The notes under the pieces: generated by a model
The model's database searches: none
Told to the model about the DNA's origin: nothing
Seen by the model: the letters and a program-made list of their open reading frames with translations, nothing else
Position numbers and translations under genes: made by a program
Source of the DNA: CABZJG01 sp965659715
GTDB lineage: Bacteria > Pseudomonadota > Alphaproteobacteria > Rhodobacterales > Rhodobacteraceae
DNA length: 64,000 nucleotides
Reading direction: 5' to 3'
Assembly (NCBI GenBank): GCA_965659715.1
Contig: CBFHXE010000005.1
Span: 15,327 to 79,326 of the forward strand
Shown here: piece after piece, positions 34,827-44,302 of the stretch
Numbering within the stretch: position 1 is the stretch's first letter
How the letters are laid out: the number at the start of each line of letters is the position of its first letter

Positions 34827-37214
34827 TCAGGTCTTTAGCAAAGGGCTCTCAAGCAAGTGTGCGGCGCACATCTGGCCAAGAATTTCAATCTCGGCCGTTA
34901 GATCGGGCTTTGCCCGCTCAGCAGGAATAAGCGCCAGCGCAATTGATTTATCCTCATAATGCGAATAGCCACCCGACGTGCAAAACCCAACTACAACCCC
35001 GTCGATCCAAACCGGCTCATAGGCGACAACATCTGCATCATTTGCCACCACCTCAAAGGCCACAAGACGCCGCGCAGCGCCATTTTCTCTTTCGGTCAAA
35101 GCAGCCTCTTTTCCAATAAAATCAATGGGTTTTGACCATGATATAAAGCGATCTAGACCGGTTTCCGCCGGGGTGTAGTCGGGGGAGTATTCAGACAGCC
35201 ATGACCCAAAGAACCGGTCCAACCGAAGGCTCATCATGGCCCGCATGCCAAAGGGTTTAAGCCCAAAGGCTTGCCCCTTGTTCCAAAGGCTGTGCCAAAG
35301 TTGTCGCTGTTCACTGCTCTGACAGTAAATCTCATAGCCAAGATCCCCAGTATAGCTGACGCGTTGCACCAAACAGGGGATCATTCCAATGATAACTTCA
35401 CGAACATCCATAAAATTGATATCTGTTATATCAGCGTGCGCTACGGCTTGCAAAAGTTGCGTCGCTTTGGGGCCTGCAATCTGAAACCCTGTGCGCTCAT
35501 CTGAGATATTTTTTACATTAATACCTTCATCTAAATTACTGATAAACCAACGCATATGGTAGTTTTGACTGCCATAACTTGCGATCAGATAAAACTCGTT
35601 TTCAGTCAGGCAAGAAACGGTAAAATCGCCTATAAGTCGCCCTTTGGGTGACAGCATCGGCGTTAAGCTCATTCTTCCCGGTTTTGGGATCCGGCCTGCC
35701 ATAATACGATCAAGCCAGCTTCGCGCCCCGTCTCCGGTGACATTGTATTTACCAAAATTATGGGTTTCATTGATCCCGGCGGTATCGCGCACGGCCCGAA
35801 CCTCGCGCCGGGTGGCTTCAAAGGCGTTTGAGCGGCGAAAAGAGGGTGTTTCAAAGCGCGGCTCGCCTGCTGCGGCAAAATAATTCACAACTTCAAGCCC
35901 GTATTGCGCGCCCCAGACAGCGCCCATCGCATCAAAGATGTCGTACATCGGTGTGGTCCGCAGCGGCCGCGCCGCAGGCAGTTCTTCGTTCGGATAGCTC
36001 ACGGAAAACCGTTTTTGATAATTTTCGATAACTTTGGGAAGCGTATAGCCGGGGCTGATCCAATCGCCAAAACGCGCAACATCCATGGCCATGGTATTGC
36101 GCTCTGGCTCTCCTTCGATCATCCATTGGGCCAACATAAGCCCCACGCCGCCGCCCTGACTAAAGCCCGCCATGACCCCGCAAGCGGCCCAGTAATTGCG
36201 CACCCCGGGCACCGGTCCAACCAGGGGATTTCCATCCGGGGCAAAGGTGAAAGGTCCGTGAATAACCGATTTTACACCTGCACTTTGCAACACCGGAAAG
36301 CGGCGATAGGCAAACTCGATACTGTCGTTAATCTTTTCAAAGTCATCTGGCAAAAGCTCATGGCCAAAATTCCAAGGCGTTCCATCGACGGCCCAGGGTT
36401 TGCAGGCTTGCTCATAAAACCCGATGCACAATCCGCGCCCTTCCTGACGCAAATAGCTTTCGCCCGCAGGGTCCATAACATGCGGATGTTCTTGATCGCG
36501 CTCATAAATCTGCGGCACATCGTCGGTGACAATATATTGATGCTCCATCGGGTGCAGCGGAAAATATAGCCCGGCCATCGCCCCGACTTCACGCGCCCAA
36601 AGCCCTGCGGCATTGACCACATGCTCTGCATGAATGCAGGCCTTATCAGTGGTTATATCCCAACTGCCATCGGTGCGCTGCTTGGTGGCGGTCACTTTGG
36701 TGTGGGTGATGATATCTGCACCGCCCATACGGGCTGCTTTGGCATAGGCATGGGTGGTGCCCGAGGGATCAAGATGACCGTCAAGCGGATCGTAAAGGGC
36801 CCCGATAATACCGTCGGTATTGGTGATGGGGGCAATGTCGCGTATTTGCTCGGGGCCGACAATTTCGGTCTCCAACCCCATATAGCGATGTTTCGCCCGC
36901 TCGGCCAAAAGCATATCGAACCGGTCCTGGTTATCGGCAAGTGTAATGCCGCCCACATGGTGCAACCCGCAGGACATGCCGGTAATGGCTTCCAGTTCTT
37001 TATAAAGCTTTATGGTATAGCCTTGAAGAGCGGCCATGTTGGTATCGCCGTTTAGCGTATGAAATCCGCCCGCCGCATGCCATGTTGACCCCGAGGTTAA
37101 ATCCGAGCGCTCGATCAACATCACATCGGACCAGCCCAGTTTAGTCAGATGGTACAAAACACTGCAACCGACAACGCCGCCGCCAATCACTGCAACTCGG
37201 GTGGTGGTTTTCAT
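34827..37214 (-). CDS. FAD-dependent dimethylglycine/sarcosine dehydrogenase-like protein
   Basis: A 795-aa two-part enzyme: an N-terminal DAO-type FAD domain (VIGGGVVGCSVLYHLTKLGW, then GSTWHAAGGF, the usual covalent-FAD His region) and a C-terminal GcvT-like folate domain (FQIAGPKATQLLQ, YTGDLGYEIYC, MSLRLDRFF). Such enzymes oxidise N-methyl groups and pass formaldehyde to tetrahydrofolate. The exact amine substrate cannot be read; glycine betaine breakdown products are typical in this clade. Start at MKTTTRVAVIGGG (37214) has GAGG upstream; the frame extends to 37241. The 5-oxoprolinase gene lies 236 bases upstream. Confidence 0.87.
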   Translation of the reverse strand: MKTTTRVAVIGGGVVGCSVLYHLTKLGWSDVMLIERSDLTSGSTWHAAGGFHTLNGDTNMAALQGYTIKLYKELEAITGMSCGLHHVGGITLADNQDRFDMLLAERAKHRYMGLETEIVGPEQIRDIAPITNTDGIIGALYDPLDGHLDPSGTTHAYAKAARMGGADIITHTKVTATKQRTDGSWDITTDKACIHAEHVVNAAGLWAREVGAMAGLYFPLHPMEHQYIVTDDVPQIYERDQEHPHVMDPAGESYLRQEGRGLCIGFYEQACKPWAVDGTPWNFGHELLPDDFEKINDSIEFAYRRFPVLQSAGVKSVIHGPFTFAPDGNPLVGPVPGVRNYWAACGVMAGFSQGGGVGLMLAQWMIEGEPERNTMAMDVARFGDWISPGYTLPKVIENYQKRFSVSYPNEELPAARPLRTTPMYDIFDAMGAVWGAQYGLEVVNYFAAAGEPRFETPSFRRSNAFEATRREVRAVRDTAGINETHNFGKYNVTGDGARSWLDRIMAGRIPKPGRMSLTPMLSPKGRLIGDFTVSCLTENEFYLIASYGSQNYHMRWFISNLDEGINVKNISDERTGFQIAGPKATQLLQAVAHADITDINFMDVREVIIGMIPCLVQRVSYTGDLGYEIYCQSSEQRQLWHSLWNKGQAFGLKPFGMRAMMSLRLDRFFGSWLSEYSPDYTPAETGLDRFISWSKPIDFIGKEAALTERENGAARRLVAFEVVANDADVVAYEPVWIDGVVVGFCTSGGYSHYEDKSIALALIPAERAKPDLTAEIEILGQMCAAHLLESPLLKT

Positions 37215-37275
37215 CACAGCCTCGCTTTCCTTGTCTTTCAACTTCTGTAACCCCCACCTTTTCGCAAGCCACAGA

Positions 37276-37292
37276 CCGACATCCTCTGTCGG
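37276..37292. repeat. Hairpin CCGACA-N5-TGTCGG
   Basis: Six-bp perfect stem with 5-base loop between oxoprolinase and the FAD enzyme. On the minus strand it would lie in the leader of the latter. No U run, so not a standard terminator. Confidence 0.45.
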
Positions 37293-37450
37293 AAAAGATC
37301 ATTTTTGCTGACAGAATGGTAAATAACCTAAAAGTCATCATATTTTTAAAGAATTTTATGGCTTAAAACCGATTTAGATTATATTTTTATCCAAGCTTTT
37401 ACTTTTCTTTTGCCCAAATACTCAAATTGGGTTCTCTAATTCAACGCGCA

Positions 37451-40400
37451 TTATTTTTCTGCAAAATATCCACCACCACCAGGCGTGTGCATGATAAACA
37501 CATCGCCCTCGCGCATCTGTGCAGCGTCATTGCCCTGCAGCTTTTCCAACGCCCCATCGTGCCGCGCGATCATGTTTTCTCCGCATTTTCCTGCGCCGCC
37601 GCCCATGGATCCGGCGGGCTCAGTAACGCGGTGAGATGATAAAACAGTCACTGTCATCGGTTCCAAGAAGGCGAGCTTACGGGTGATGCCATCGCCGCCC
37701 CTCCACGCCCCTTGGCCGCCCGATCTGCGGCGAATAGAAAATTCATCAACCCGTACTGGAAAGCGGCTTTCTAGCACTTCGGGATCTGTCATTCGGGTGT
37801 TGGTCATGTGGCTGTGCACAGCGCTGGCGCCGCAAAAATCTGGCCCGGCGCCGGTGCCGCCGCCAATGGTTTCATAGTTTTGATAGTGTTCATTGCCATA
37901 GACAAAGTTATTCATTGTGCCCTGTGAGCCGGCAATCACGCCCAAAGCGCCGAAGAGTGTGTCCGCGATCGCTTGGCTTACTTCGGTGTTGCCGGATATC
38001 ACGGGAGCGGGATAGCGGGGGTTGATCATCGAGCCGTCTGGTATGCGAATATCAAGCGGCTTTAGACAGCCTTCATTCATTGGAATATCGGCGCCAACAA
38101 GGGTGCGAAAGACATATAAAACCACCGCGCGGCAAATCGAGCGCGGAGCATTGTAATTCTGCCGGTCCTGCGGCGACGTACCAGTGAAATCAATCACCGC
38201 CTTGCGCGCAGATTTATCCACATTGATTTCAACGGCAATCTCGGCGCCGCTGTCCAAAGGATAGCGAAATGAGCAATCTTTAAGCACATCAAGCACCCGG
38301 CGCACGCTTTCCTCGGCATTGTCCTGTACATGCCCCATATAGGCATGCACCACATCCAGTCCAAAATGACCCACGGTTTTACGCAGCGCTTCTGCGCCGG
38401 TGGCATTGGCGGCAATTTGCGCGCCCAGATCGGCCATATTTTGGTCTATATTACGACAAGGATACCGCGCTGAGGCCAATAGGTCGCGGGTTTTACTTTC
38501 TTGAAACACTCCTTTGCTCACCAATAAAAAATTATCAATCAGCACGCCTTCTTCTTCAATATGGCGGCTGTCGGGCGGCGCAGAGCCGGGGGTTTTACCG
38601 CCGATATCCGCATGATGCCCGCGCGAGGCAACCAGAAAAATAATATCCGTTTCGCTGTCATCAAAAACCGGGGTGATGACTGTGACATCCGGCAAATGGG
38701 TGCCGCCATTGAACGGATTGTTCATCATGAATACATCCCCGGGCCGGATTTTTCCTTCATTTTGGTGCAAAATACGACGCACGCTTTCACTCATCGAGCC
38801 AAGATGCACAGGCACATGTGGCGCATTGGCCACGAGATCCCCCTCAGGGCCAAAAATTGCGCAGGAAAAGTCGAGCCGCTCTTTGATGTTTACCGAATAG
38901 GCCGTGTTGGCCAATGTGGCCCCCATTTGCTCGGCAATAGACATGAAAAGATTGTTAAACACCTCAAGCATGACAGGATCAACCGAAGTTCCAATAGCTT
39001 CGGCCCGCTTTATCGGCTCGATGCGTTTTAGCACCAAATTTCCGCCGTCCACAGTTTCTGCCTGCCAGCCCCGATCAATCACATTGGTGCCGGTATCTTC
39101 AAAGATCACCGCCGGCCCCATGAGTTTTTGCCCTTTTTGCAAGCTGGCGCGGTCAATGAGCGCAACAGGTCGGCGCGCACCATTTTCATAGAGCTCCATG
39201 GCTTTATCAGCGGCGGCTTTGGGACTGCTTTCCACCGAAGCTGAAGCTGACTCTCCCGTGGCCCCGATTGCTTCCGAACTTAAGAGATCAATAATAAGTT
39301 GTTGATATATAGGGACAAAGCCAAACCGTTTGAGATGGGCAGCGTCAAACTCGGACCGCATCTGTGGCTCAGAGCCGAACGCCACCTCTAAGGTTTGCTG
39401 CGAGCCTGCGGTGCGAATATGGGCAATGTGCGACAGCGTGATTTGATCGGGCATAATGCCCTGATCAAGCACTTCTTGCCGGGTTATGGCCTCGAGCTCG
39501 ATAAAAATTTCTTCAGCTTGGGCCGTTTGAGAAATATCTTCTGCAAATTGATGCTCGCGCATTGATCTTATATCGGCCAGACCCATGCCAAAGGCCGACA
39601 GCACCCCGGCATAGGGGTGAATAAAGATACTTTTTATCCCAAGAACATCGGCCACTTGGCAGGCATGCTGCCCGCCTGCGCCGCCAAAACAGTTCAACGT
39701 ATATTGCGTGACATCATAGCCGCGTTGAACCGAAATCTTTTTAATCGCATTGGCCATGTTTTCGACCGCAATGCGCAAAAAGCCTTCGGCCAGATCTTCG
39801 GCCGATTTTTGCGCCTGACCGGTTTCTACGGCAATTTTTTTGGACAATTGCTCAAACAGATCGCGCACGACTTTTGGGTCGAGCGGTTGATCGGCATTCG
39901 GGCCAAAGACATGTGGAAATTGATCCGGTTGCAATTTGCCCAAAAGCACATTGCAATCCGTCACTGTCAGCGGGCCGCCGCGGCGGTAACAGGCGGGGCC
40001 GGGGTTTGCCCCGGCGCTATGCGGTCCGACCTGCATACGGCCATTTGCAAAGCTCAAAATAGATCCGCCGCCCGCGGCCACGGTGTGAATGCTCATCATC
40101 GGGGCCCGCATCCGCACACCTGCCACTTCGGTTTCAAAGGACCGCTCATAGTCTCCGGCAAAATGGCATACATCTGTGGATGTGCCGCCCATATCAAACC
40201 CGATAAGCTTGTCAAAGCCAGCAGCCTGCGCACTTTTGACCATTCCCACAACGCCGCCCGCAGGGCCGGATAGGATGGCGTCTTTGCCTTGAAACAGCCC
40301 CGCATCGGTCAACCCGCCATTGGACTGCATGAACATCAAGGCGCCGCCGGACTTAAGCCCGTCGCCCAGCGCATCGCTGACCTGCTGAACATAGCGGCGC

Positions 40401-41047
40401 AGGATCGGGGAGAGATAGGCGTCGACAACTGTGGTGTCCCCACGCCCGACAAGTTTTATCAACGGGCTGATCTGGTGGCTGAGGGAGATCTGGGTAAAGC
40501 CTACTTGGCGAGCGATTTCTCCAATTTTTTGCTCATGATTGTGAAATCTGTAACTGTGCATCAAAGCTACGGCGACCGATCGAAAACCGCTGGCGTAGGC
40601 ATTGCGGAGACTGTTTCGCACCGCGTCCTCATCCAGAGGGGTAATCACCTCACCCTGCGCTGTTACCCGCTCGGGGACTTCAACAGCACGTTCATATAAC
40701 TGTTCCGGCAGCTTGATATTCAGATCAAACAGCTTTGGCCGGTTTTGATAGCCAATGCGCAATAAATCCCCAAGCCCCTGCGTGATCAGCAAGAGCGTTC
40801 GCTCTCCCTTGCGCTCAAGCAACGCATTGGTGGCCACGGTTGTGCCCATTTTAACCGCCGAAATCATATGCTTTGGGATCGGATCTCCGGGTGCCAGCTT
40901 TAATAGTTCTCGGATGCCTTGAACTGCGGCATCTTTATACTGCTCGGGGTTTTCCGATAAAAGCTTATGCGAGTGCAATGTGCCTTCGGGCGCGCGGCCT
41001 ACAATATCGGTAAAGGTACCGCCACGGTCTACCCAGAATTGCCACAT
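37451..41047 (-). CDS. 5-oxoprolinase (hydantoinase A/B fusion)
   Basis: A 1198-aa single chain with HyuA (residues about 1-680) and HyuB (about 690-1190) domains, the layout of ATP-dependent 5-oxoprolinase, which opens 5-oxoproline to glutamate. Motifs: VDRGGTFTDIVG (ATP site), GFDMGGTSTDVCHF, GGAGGQHACQVADVLG, then DFTGTSPQDRQNYNAP and a glycine-rich end (HTPGGGGYF). Hydantoinases usually have two chains, so the fusion favours oxoprolinase, though N-methylhydantoinase or acetophenone carboxylase relatives remain possible. Ribosome site AAAGGAGA precedes ATG 41047. Confidence 0.9.
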   Translation of the reverse strand: MWQFWVDRGGTFTDIVGRAPEGTLHSHKLLSENPEQYKDAAVQGIRELLKLAPGDPIPKHMISAVKMGTTVATNALLERKGERTLLLITQGLGDLLRIGYQNRPKLFDLNIKLPEQLYERAVEVPERVTAQGEVITPLDEDAVRNSLRNAYASGFRSVAVALMHSYRFHNHEQKIGEIARQVGFTQISLSHQISPLIKLVGRGDTTVVDAYLSPILRRYVQQVSDALGDGLKSGGALMFMQSNGGLTDAGLFQGKDAILSGPAGGVVGMVKSAQAAGFDKLIGFDMGGTSTDVCHFAGDYERSFETEVAGVRMRAPMMSIHTVAAGGGSILSFANGRMQVGPHSAGANPGPACYRRGGPLTVTDCNVLLGKLQPDQFPHVFGPNADQPLDPKVVRDLFEQLSKKIAVETGQAQKSAEDLAEGFLRIAVENMANAIKKISVQRGYDVTQYTLNCFGGAGGQHACQVADVLGIKSIFIHPYAGVLSAFGMGLADIRSMREHQFAEDISQTAQAEEIFIELEAITRQEVLDQGIMPDQITLSHIAHIRTAGSQQTLEVAFGSEPQMRSEFDAAHLKRFGFVPIYQQLIIDLLSSEAIGATGESASASVESSPKAAADKAMELYENGARRPVALIDRASLQKGQKLMGPAVIFEDTGTNVIDRGWQAETVDGGNLVLKRIEPIKRAEAIGTSVDPVMLEVFNNLFMSIAEQMGATLANTAYSVNIKERLDFSCAIFGPEGDLVANAPHVPVHLGSMSESVRRILHQNEGKIRPGDVFMMNNPFNGGTHLPDVTVITPVFDDSETDIIFLVASRGHHADIGGKTPGSAPPDSRHIEEEGVLIDNFLLVSKGVFQESKTRDLLASARYPCRNIDQNMADLGAQIAANATGAEALRKTVGHFGLDVVHAYMGHVQDNAEESVRRVLDVLKDCSFRYPLDSGAEIAVEINVDKSARKAVIDFTGTSPQDRQNYNAPRSICRAVVLYVFRTLVGADIPMNEGCLKPLDIRIPDGSMINPRYPAPVISGNTEVSQAIADTLFGALGVIAGSQGTMNNFVYGNEHYQNYETIGGGTGAGPDFCGASAVHSHMTNTRMTDPEVLESRFPVRVDEFSIRRRSGGQGAWRGGDGITRKLAFLEPMTVTVLSSHRVTEPAGSMGGGAGKCGENMIARHDGALEKLQGNDAAQMREGDVFIMHTPGGGGYFAEK

Positions 41048-41201
41048 CAGTCAGGTCTCCTTTGATCGCAAAGATCTTTACCCTTGCGACCGTGATACGT
41101 GTCTATGCTTTACTGTCAATAGAACAGTGATGGCACCCCCAATGCGATGTCGGGGACAGCCAAAAAAAGAGCGAACTGCAAAGGTAATCTTTACCAACGG
41201 T

Positions 41202-42507
41202 TCAAATTGGACGAATCTTGAGTTCCGTGATCCGGTTGGCTTCGCGGCCTGTGACCTCAAAGCGAAAGCCGTGAAAGCTAAACACCTGACCAATGCTTGG
41301 GATCATCTGGGCTTCATGCATCACCAAACCGGCTATGGTATTGGCCTCTTCGTCGGGCAGGCTCCATTCGGTGGCGCGATTGAAATCCCGAATGGTCATT
41401 GTGCCTTCGACCAGAAAATGACCATCTTCTGATTTTGCGATCGGGTCTTCGTCGCTTTCATCAAATTCATCGGTAATTTCACCGACGATTTCCTCCAGAA
41501 TATCTTCTAGAGTGATCAAACCCTCCAGGCTTCCATATTCATCAACCACCAATGCAAAATGTGTGTGTCGATGCAAAAACTGGCGCATTTGATCATCAAG
41601 TGCAGTGGTGTCGGGAACAAAATACGGCTCCATCGCCACTTCGCGGATATCAAATCCTTCAAGCGCCTGCAGCGGTTGGTTGGTTTCGCTCACGATGCGG
41701 TACATTGTGCGGGCCAAATCTTTGGCATGGATGACGCCGATAATGTTCTCGGGTTCGTTTTTATAGACCGGTAGCCGTGTATGGTTGCTTTCCAAACATT
41801 GGTTCAAAATGGCCATCGGCGTTTGATCAGCGTCAATCATTTCAATGCTGGATCGGTGCAGCATGATTTCCTCAACGGTGCGGTCAGACAAATCAAGCGC
41901 GCCTAAAATGCGGTCGCGGTCCTCTTTTTCCACGACGCCTTCGGAATGGCCCAGTTTAAGAGCGCCTGCGATTTCATCGCGCACGGCATGAATTTGCTGA
42001 TTTGCGTCGGTTTTCACCCCGAATATCCGCAAAACCCCCCGCACCAGCANNNNNNNNNNAGACAATCGGTGCAAAAATAGCTGTAATTAATTGAATAGGG
42101 CGGCTGGCCCGCGCGGCGGCTGTTTCCGCATTGGTGATTGCATAGGATTTTGGCAGAACTTCTGCAAAAATCAAAATCAACAGCGTCATAACCAAAGTTG
42201 CAAGCGCAATGCCGGATTCGCCAAACAGCCGCGTGAACAGCGCGGTTGCCAGTGAGGTGGCTAAAATATTGACAAGATTATTGCCCAGCAGAACTGATCC
42301 GATCAGGCGTTCATTGTCTTCGGTGATATGCAGCGCGCGCTGCGCACCGCGCGAGCCTTTGTCTGCCAAAGATCGCAGCTTGGCCCGTGACGCCGCCGTG
42401 AGCGCCGTTTCGCTGCCAGAAAAAAAGCCTGAAAGCACCAGCAAGCCTAGGATCGCAACCACTGTGATCCAAAAAGCTGTGTCATTCATCAAAGATGTCG
42501 GTTCCAT
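41202..42507 (-). CDS. CorC/HlyC-type membrane protein with CBS pair (interrupted by N gap)
   Basis: A DUF21-CBS-CorC_HlyC protein, often called hemolysin family or magnesium/cobalt efflux. The N-terminal part has four hydrophobic segments with GFFSGSETALTAASRAKL, GSVLLGNNLVNILATS and EVLPKSYAI. After a 10-N gap come two CBS motifs (EIMLHRSSIEMIDA, then LVVDEYGSLEGLITLEDILEEIVGEI) and the C-terminal FAD-like domain (HEAQMIPSIGQVF). The two halves lie in different frames only because the gap length is wrong. Start at 42507 (MEPTSLMNDTAF) has GAGGA just before; MNDTAF at 42489 is an alternative. About 430 aa in all. Confidence 0.88.
42050..42059. other. Assembly gap (10 N) inside the CorC-like gene
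   Basis: Ten N bases split the CorC-like gene. The halves join logically as IFAPIV / LVRGVLRIFG with only a few residues missing, so the true gap is short but its length is not a multiple that keeps frame. Confidence 0.99.
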
Positions 42508-42578
42508 TTTCCTCAGTTCAGTATTAACAGTCCTGACTGTTATGGGGTTTCCGCGTCTGCGGATCAAGGGATCATCAG

Positions 42579-43394
42579 ATGGAATATATCGATTTGGGCG
42601 CGCGCGATGAGCCAGTGTTGCTATTTCGCGGCAGCTATTCGAATGTCCATGCAACGCGCGCCATGTTGGATTGGGCCACTGCGCATAAAATCGTGGATGA
42701 TCATCGTATTATGATGGGCGATTCTGTGGCTTACTGTGCGCAGCCAAACGAAACAGTTGATTTAATCCGTACATCTGGCGCGGCTATGGTGGCTGGAATC
42801 TGTGAAAAACAACTGGCCACTGACGCGCAAGACTGCGGCTGTGGATTTGAAGAGGGTAGTTTATGCGATCGGCTGTCTGCTGGCTGGTGCAGCTTTGCAA
42901 ATGGGCAGTTGCGCGCCGATCTGCGCTGCTGGATGACGACTTTACCTGATATAATTACCTTTACCCATCAAGGATTGCTCGCAGCCGTTATTCACGGCGA
43001 GGTAAGTGATATTGCACGTTTTTTATGGCCCAATTCGCCCCAATCGGAATTTGAAACTGAAATCAAATTGCTTCGGCATTATGTGGGTGACGTCGATCTG
43101 GTGGTTGCAGGGCATTGCGGATTTGCATTTACCCGTCAAATTGGACCTGTGACCTGGATCAATGCGGGTGCCATTGGGATGCCTGGGCATTGCGGTGATC
43201 CGCGCACCCGATTTGCCGTTCTTGAAAACCAAAAACCACAGTTTCATCATCTTTCTTATGACCATTACGCGGCATCGCAGGCCATTAAGGACGCGGGTTT
43301 ACATCAAGGCTATCACAAAAGTTTGGTTGACGGCTATTGGCCCTCGGAAGAGGTTTTACCGGCTGAGCTGCGCCGCGAGCTTGCCATAGGATGA
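42579..43394 (+). CDS. Metallophosphoesterase-family protein with altered metal motif
   Basis: A 271-aa calcineurin-like phosphoesterase of the YfcE/Rhodobacterales type. Motifs line up as GSYSNVHATRA (block I variant), MMGDSVAYCA (GD block), GICEKQLA where GNCE/GNHE is expected, VIHGEVSD, VVAGHCGFAF and WINAGAIGMPGHCGDP. The Asn of the GNxE metal block is Ile, so catalysis may be altered. It also has a Cys-rich DCGCGFEEGSLC loop. Divergent from the CorC-like gene and its 3' end overlaps xerD by 61 bases on the other strand. Substrate unknown. Confidence 0.84.
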   Translation: MEYIDLGARDEPVLLFRGSYSNVHATRAMLDWATAHKIVDDHRIMMGDSVAYCAQPNETVDLIRTSGAAMVAGICEKQLATDAQDCGCGFEEGSLCDRLSAGWCSFANGQLRADLRCWMTTLPDIITFTHQGLLAAVIHGEVSDIARFLWPNSPQSEFETEIKLLRHYVGDVDLVVAGHCGFAFTRQIGPVTWINAGAIGMPGHCGDPRTRFAVLENQKPQFHHLSYDHYAASQAIKDAGLHQGYHKSLVDGYWPSEEVLPAELRRELAIG

Positions 43395-44302
43395 TTATTA
43401 AGCACCAGATCGCGTAGACGGGTTTCCAGAACATGGGTGTATATTTCAGTGGTAGAGATGTCACTGTGGCCAAGCAGGGTCTGTATGACGCGCAAATCCG
43501 CCCCGTTTGACAACAGATGCGTGGCAAAAGCATGGCGAATGGTATGCGGCGTCACTTTGTTGGGATCAATATTGGCGAGAACGGCCCATGCTTTGATCCG
43601 CAGATAAAACCAGTGCCGGGTAAAATGGCCCAATTTGCCCCGCGATGGGAATAAATAAACTGAAACTGTACGGCCCTGCTTTTTAGCCAGCGCGTCATTT
43701 AGATCGCGCAGCGCAAGCCATGCTGCCAAAGCCTTTTTTGCCGGAGGCGATAGCGGAACAAGTCGTTCTTTGTCGCCCTTTCCGCGGATTAAAAGCATCG
43801 AAGGATCGCCGCGAGCGCTGGAGATTGGTAGCGCCATCAACTCGCTCACCCGCATCCCTGTGGCGTAAAGAAGCTGCATTAAACAGCTGTCGCGGGCCCG
43901 CGCTTCATTGGTTTTTCCCGCCGTCTCAGCGGCGTTCAATAGCAGATCAACCTCGTCCATGCTAAGGGTTTTTGGCAAATGCTTGCTGCGGCCCGGACCC
44001 GAAATTTGCACTGTCGGGTTATCGTCCCGCCAGCTTTCTTCAACTGCAAATCGGTAAAACTGTTTCACCGCAGACAGGCGTCTGGCACGGGTTGCGCTGG
44101 CAAGACCTATTTGGTTTAGTTGCGTCAGATAGGCCTCGATCTGGGGCTGTTTGAGTCGCAAAAGCCTTTGGTTGTTATTTGCAGCCCAGTCGGAAAAATC
44201 TCTTAGATCACGGGCATAGGCGCTGATGGTATTTTTTGCCGCACCTGCCTCGGCTGACTTAGCGTCTAAAAAATCTGCAATACGCCGTCGGTCTTTATCC
44301 AT
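43334..44302 (-). CDS. xerD: Tyrosine recombinase XerD
   Basis: Resolves chromosome dimers at dif with XerC and FtsK. The 322-aa protein has the SAM-like N-terminal domain (NTISAYARDLRDFSDWA) and the catalytic domain with Arg in TGMRVSEL, Lys in IRGKGDKERLVPL, HTIRHAFATHLL (His, Arg), LLGHSDIS (His) and Tyr in TTEIYTHV. All tyrosine-recombinase residues are present. ATG 44302 overlaps the stop of the upstream 510-aa gene by one base (TGATG); a TTG one codon earlier is less likely. The last ~20 residues overlap the metallophosphoesterase gene in antisense. Confidence 0.94.
   Translation of the reverse strand: MDKDRRRIADFLDAKSAEAGAAKNTISAYARDLRDFSDWAANNNQRLLRLKQPQIEAYLTQLNQIGLASATRARRLSAVKQFYRFAVEESWRDDNPTVQISGPGRSKHLPKTLSMDEVDLLLNAAETAGKTNEARARDSCLMQLLYATGMRVSELMALPISSARGDPSMLLIRGKGDKERLVPLSPPAKKALAAWLALRDLNDALAKKQGRTVSVYLFPSRGKLGHFTRHWFYLRIKAWAVLANIDPNKVTPHTIRHAFATHLLSNGADLRVIQTLLGHSDISTTEIYTHVLETRLRDLVLNNHPMASSRRSSAGKTSSEGQ

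Noticed and set aside
35904..36569. 221-aa plus-strand frame
   Set aside because: Antisense shadow of the FAD-dependent enzyme.
37215..37330. Possible glycine riboswitch before the FAD-dependent enzyme
   Set aside because: Only a single 6-bp hairpin; the conserved GGA/ACCG-type elements of the class were not seen.
39617..40273. 218-aa plus-strand frame
   Set aside because: Antisense shadow of 5-oxoprolinase.
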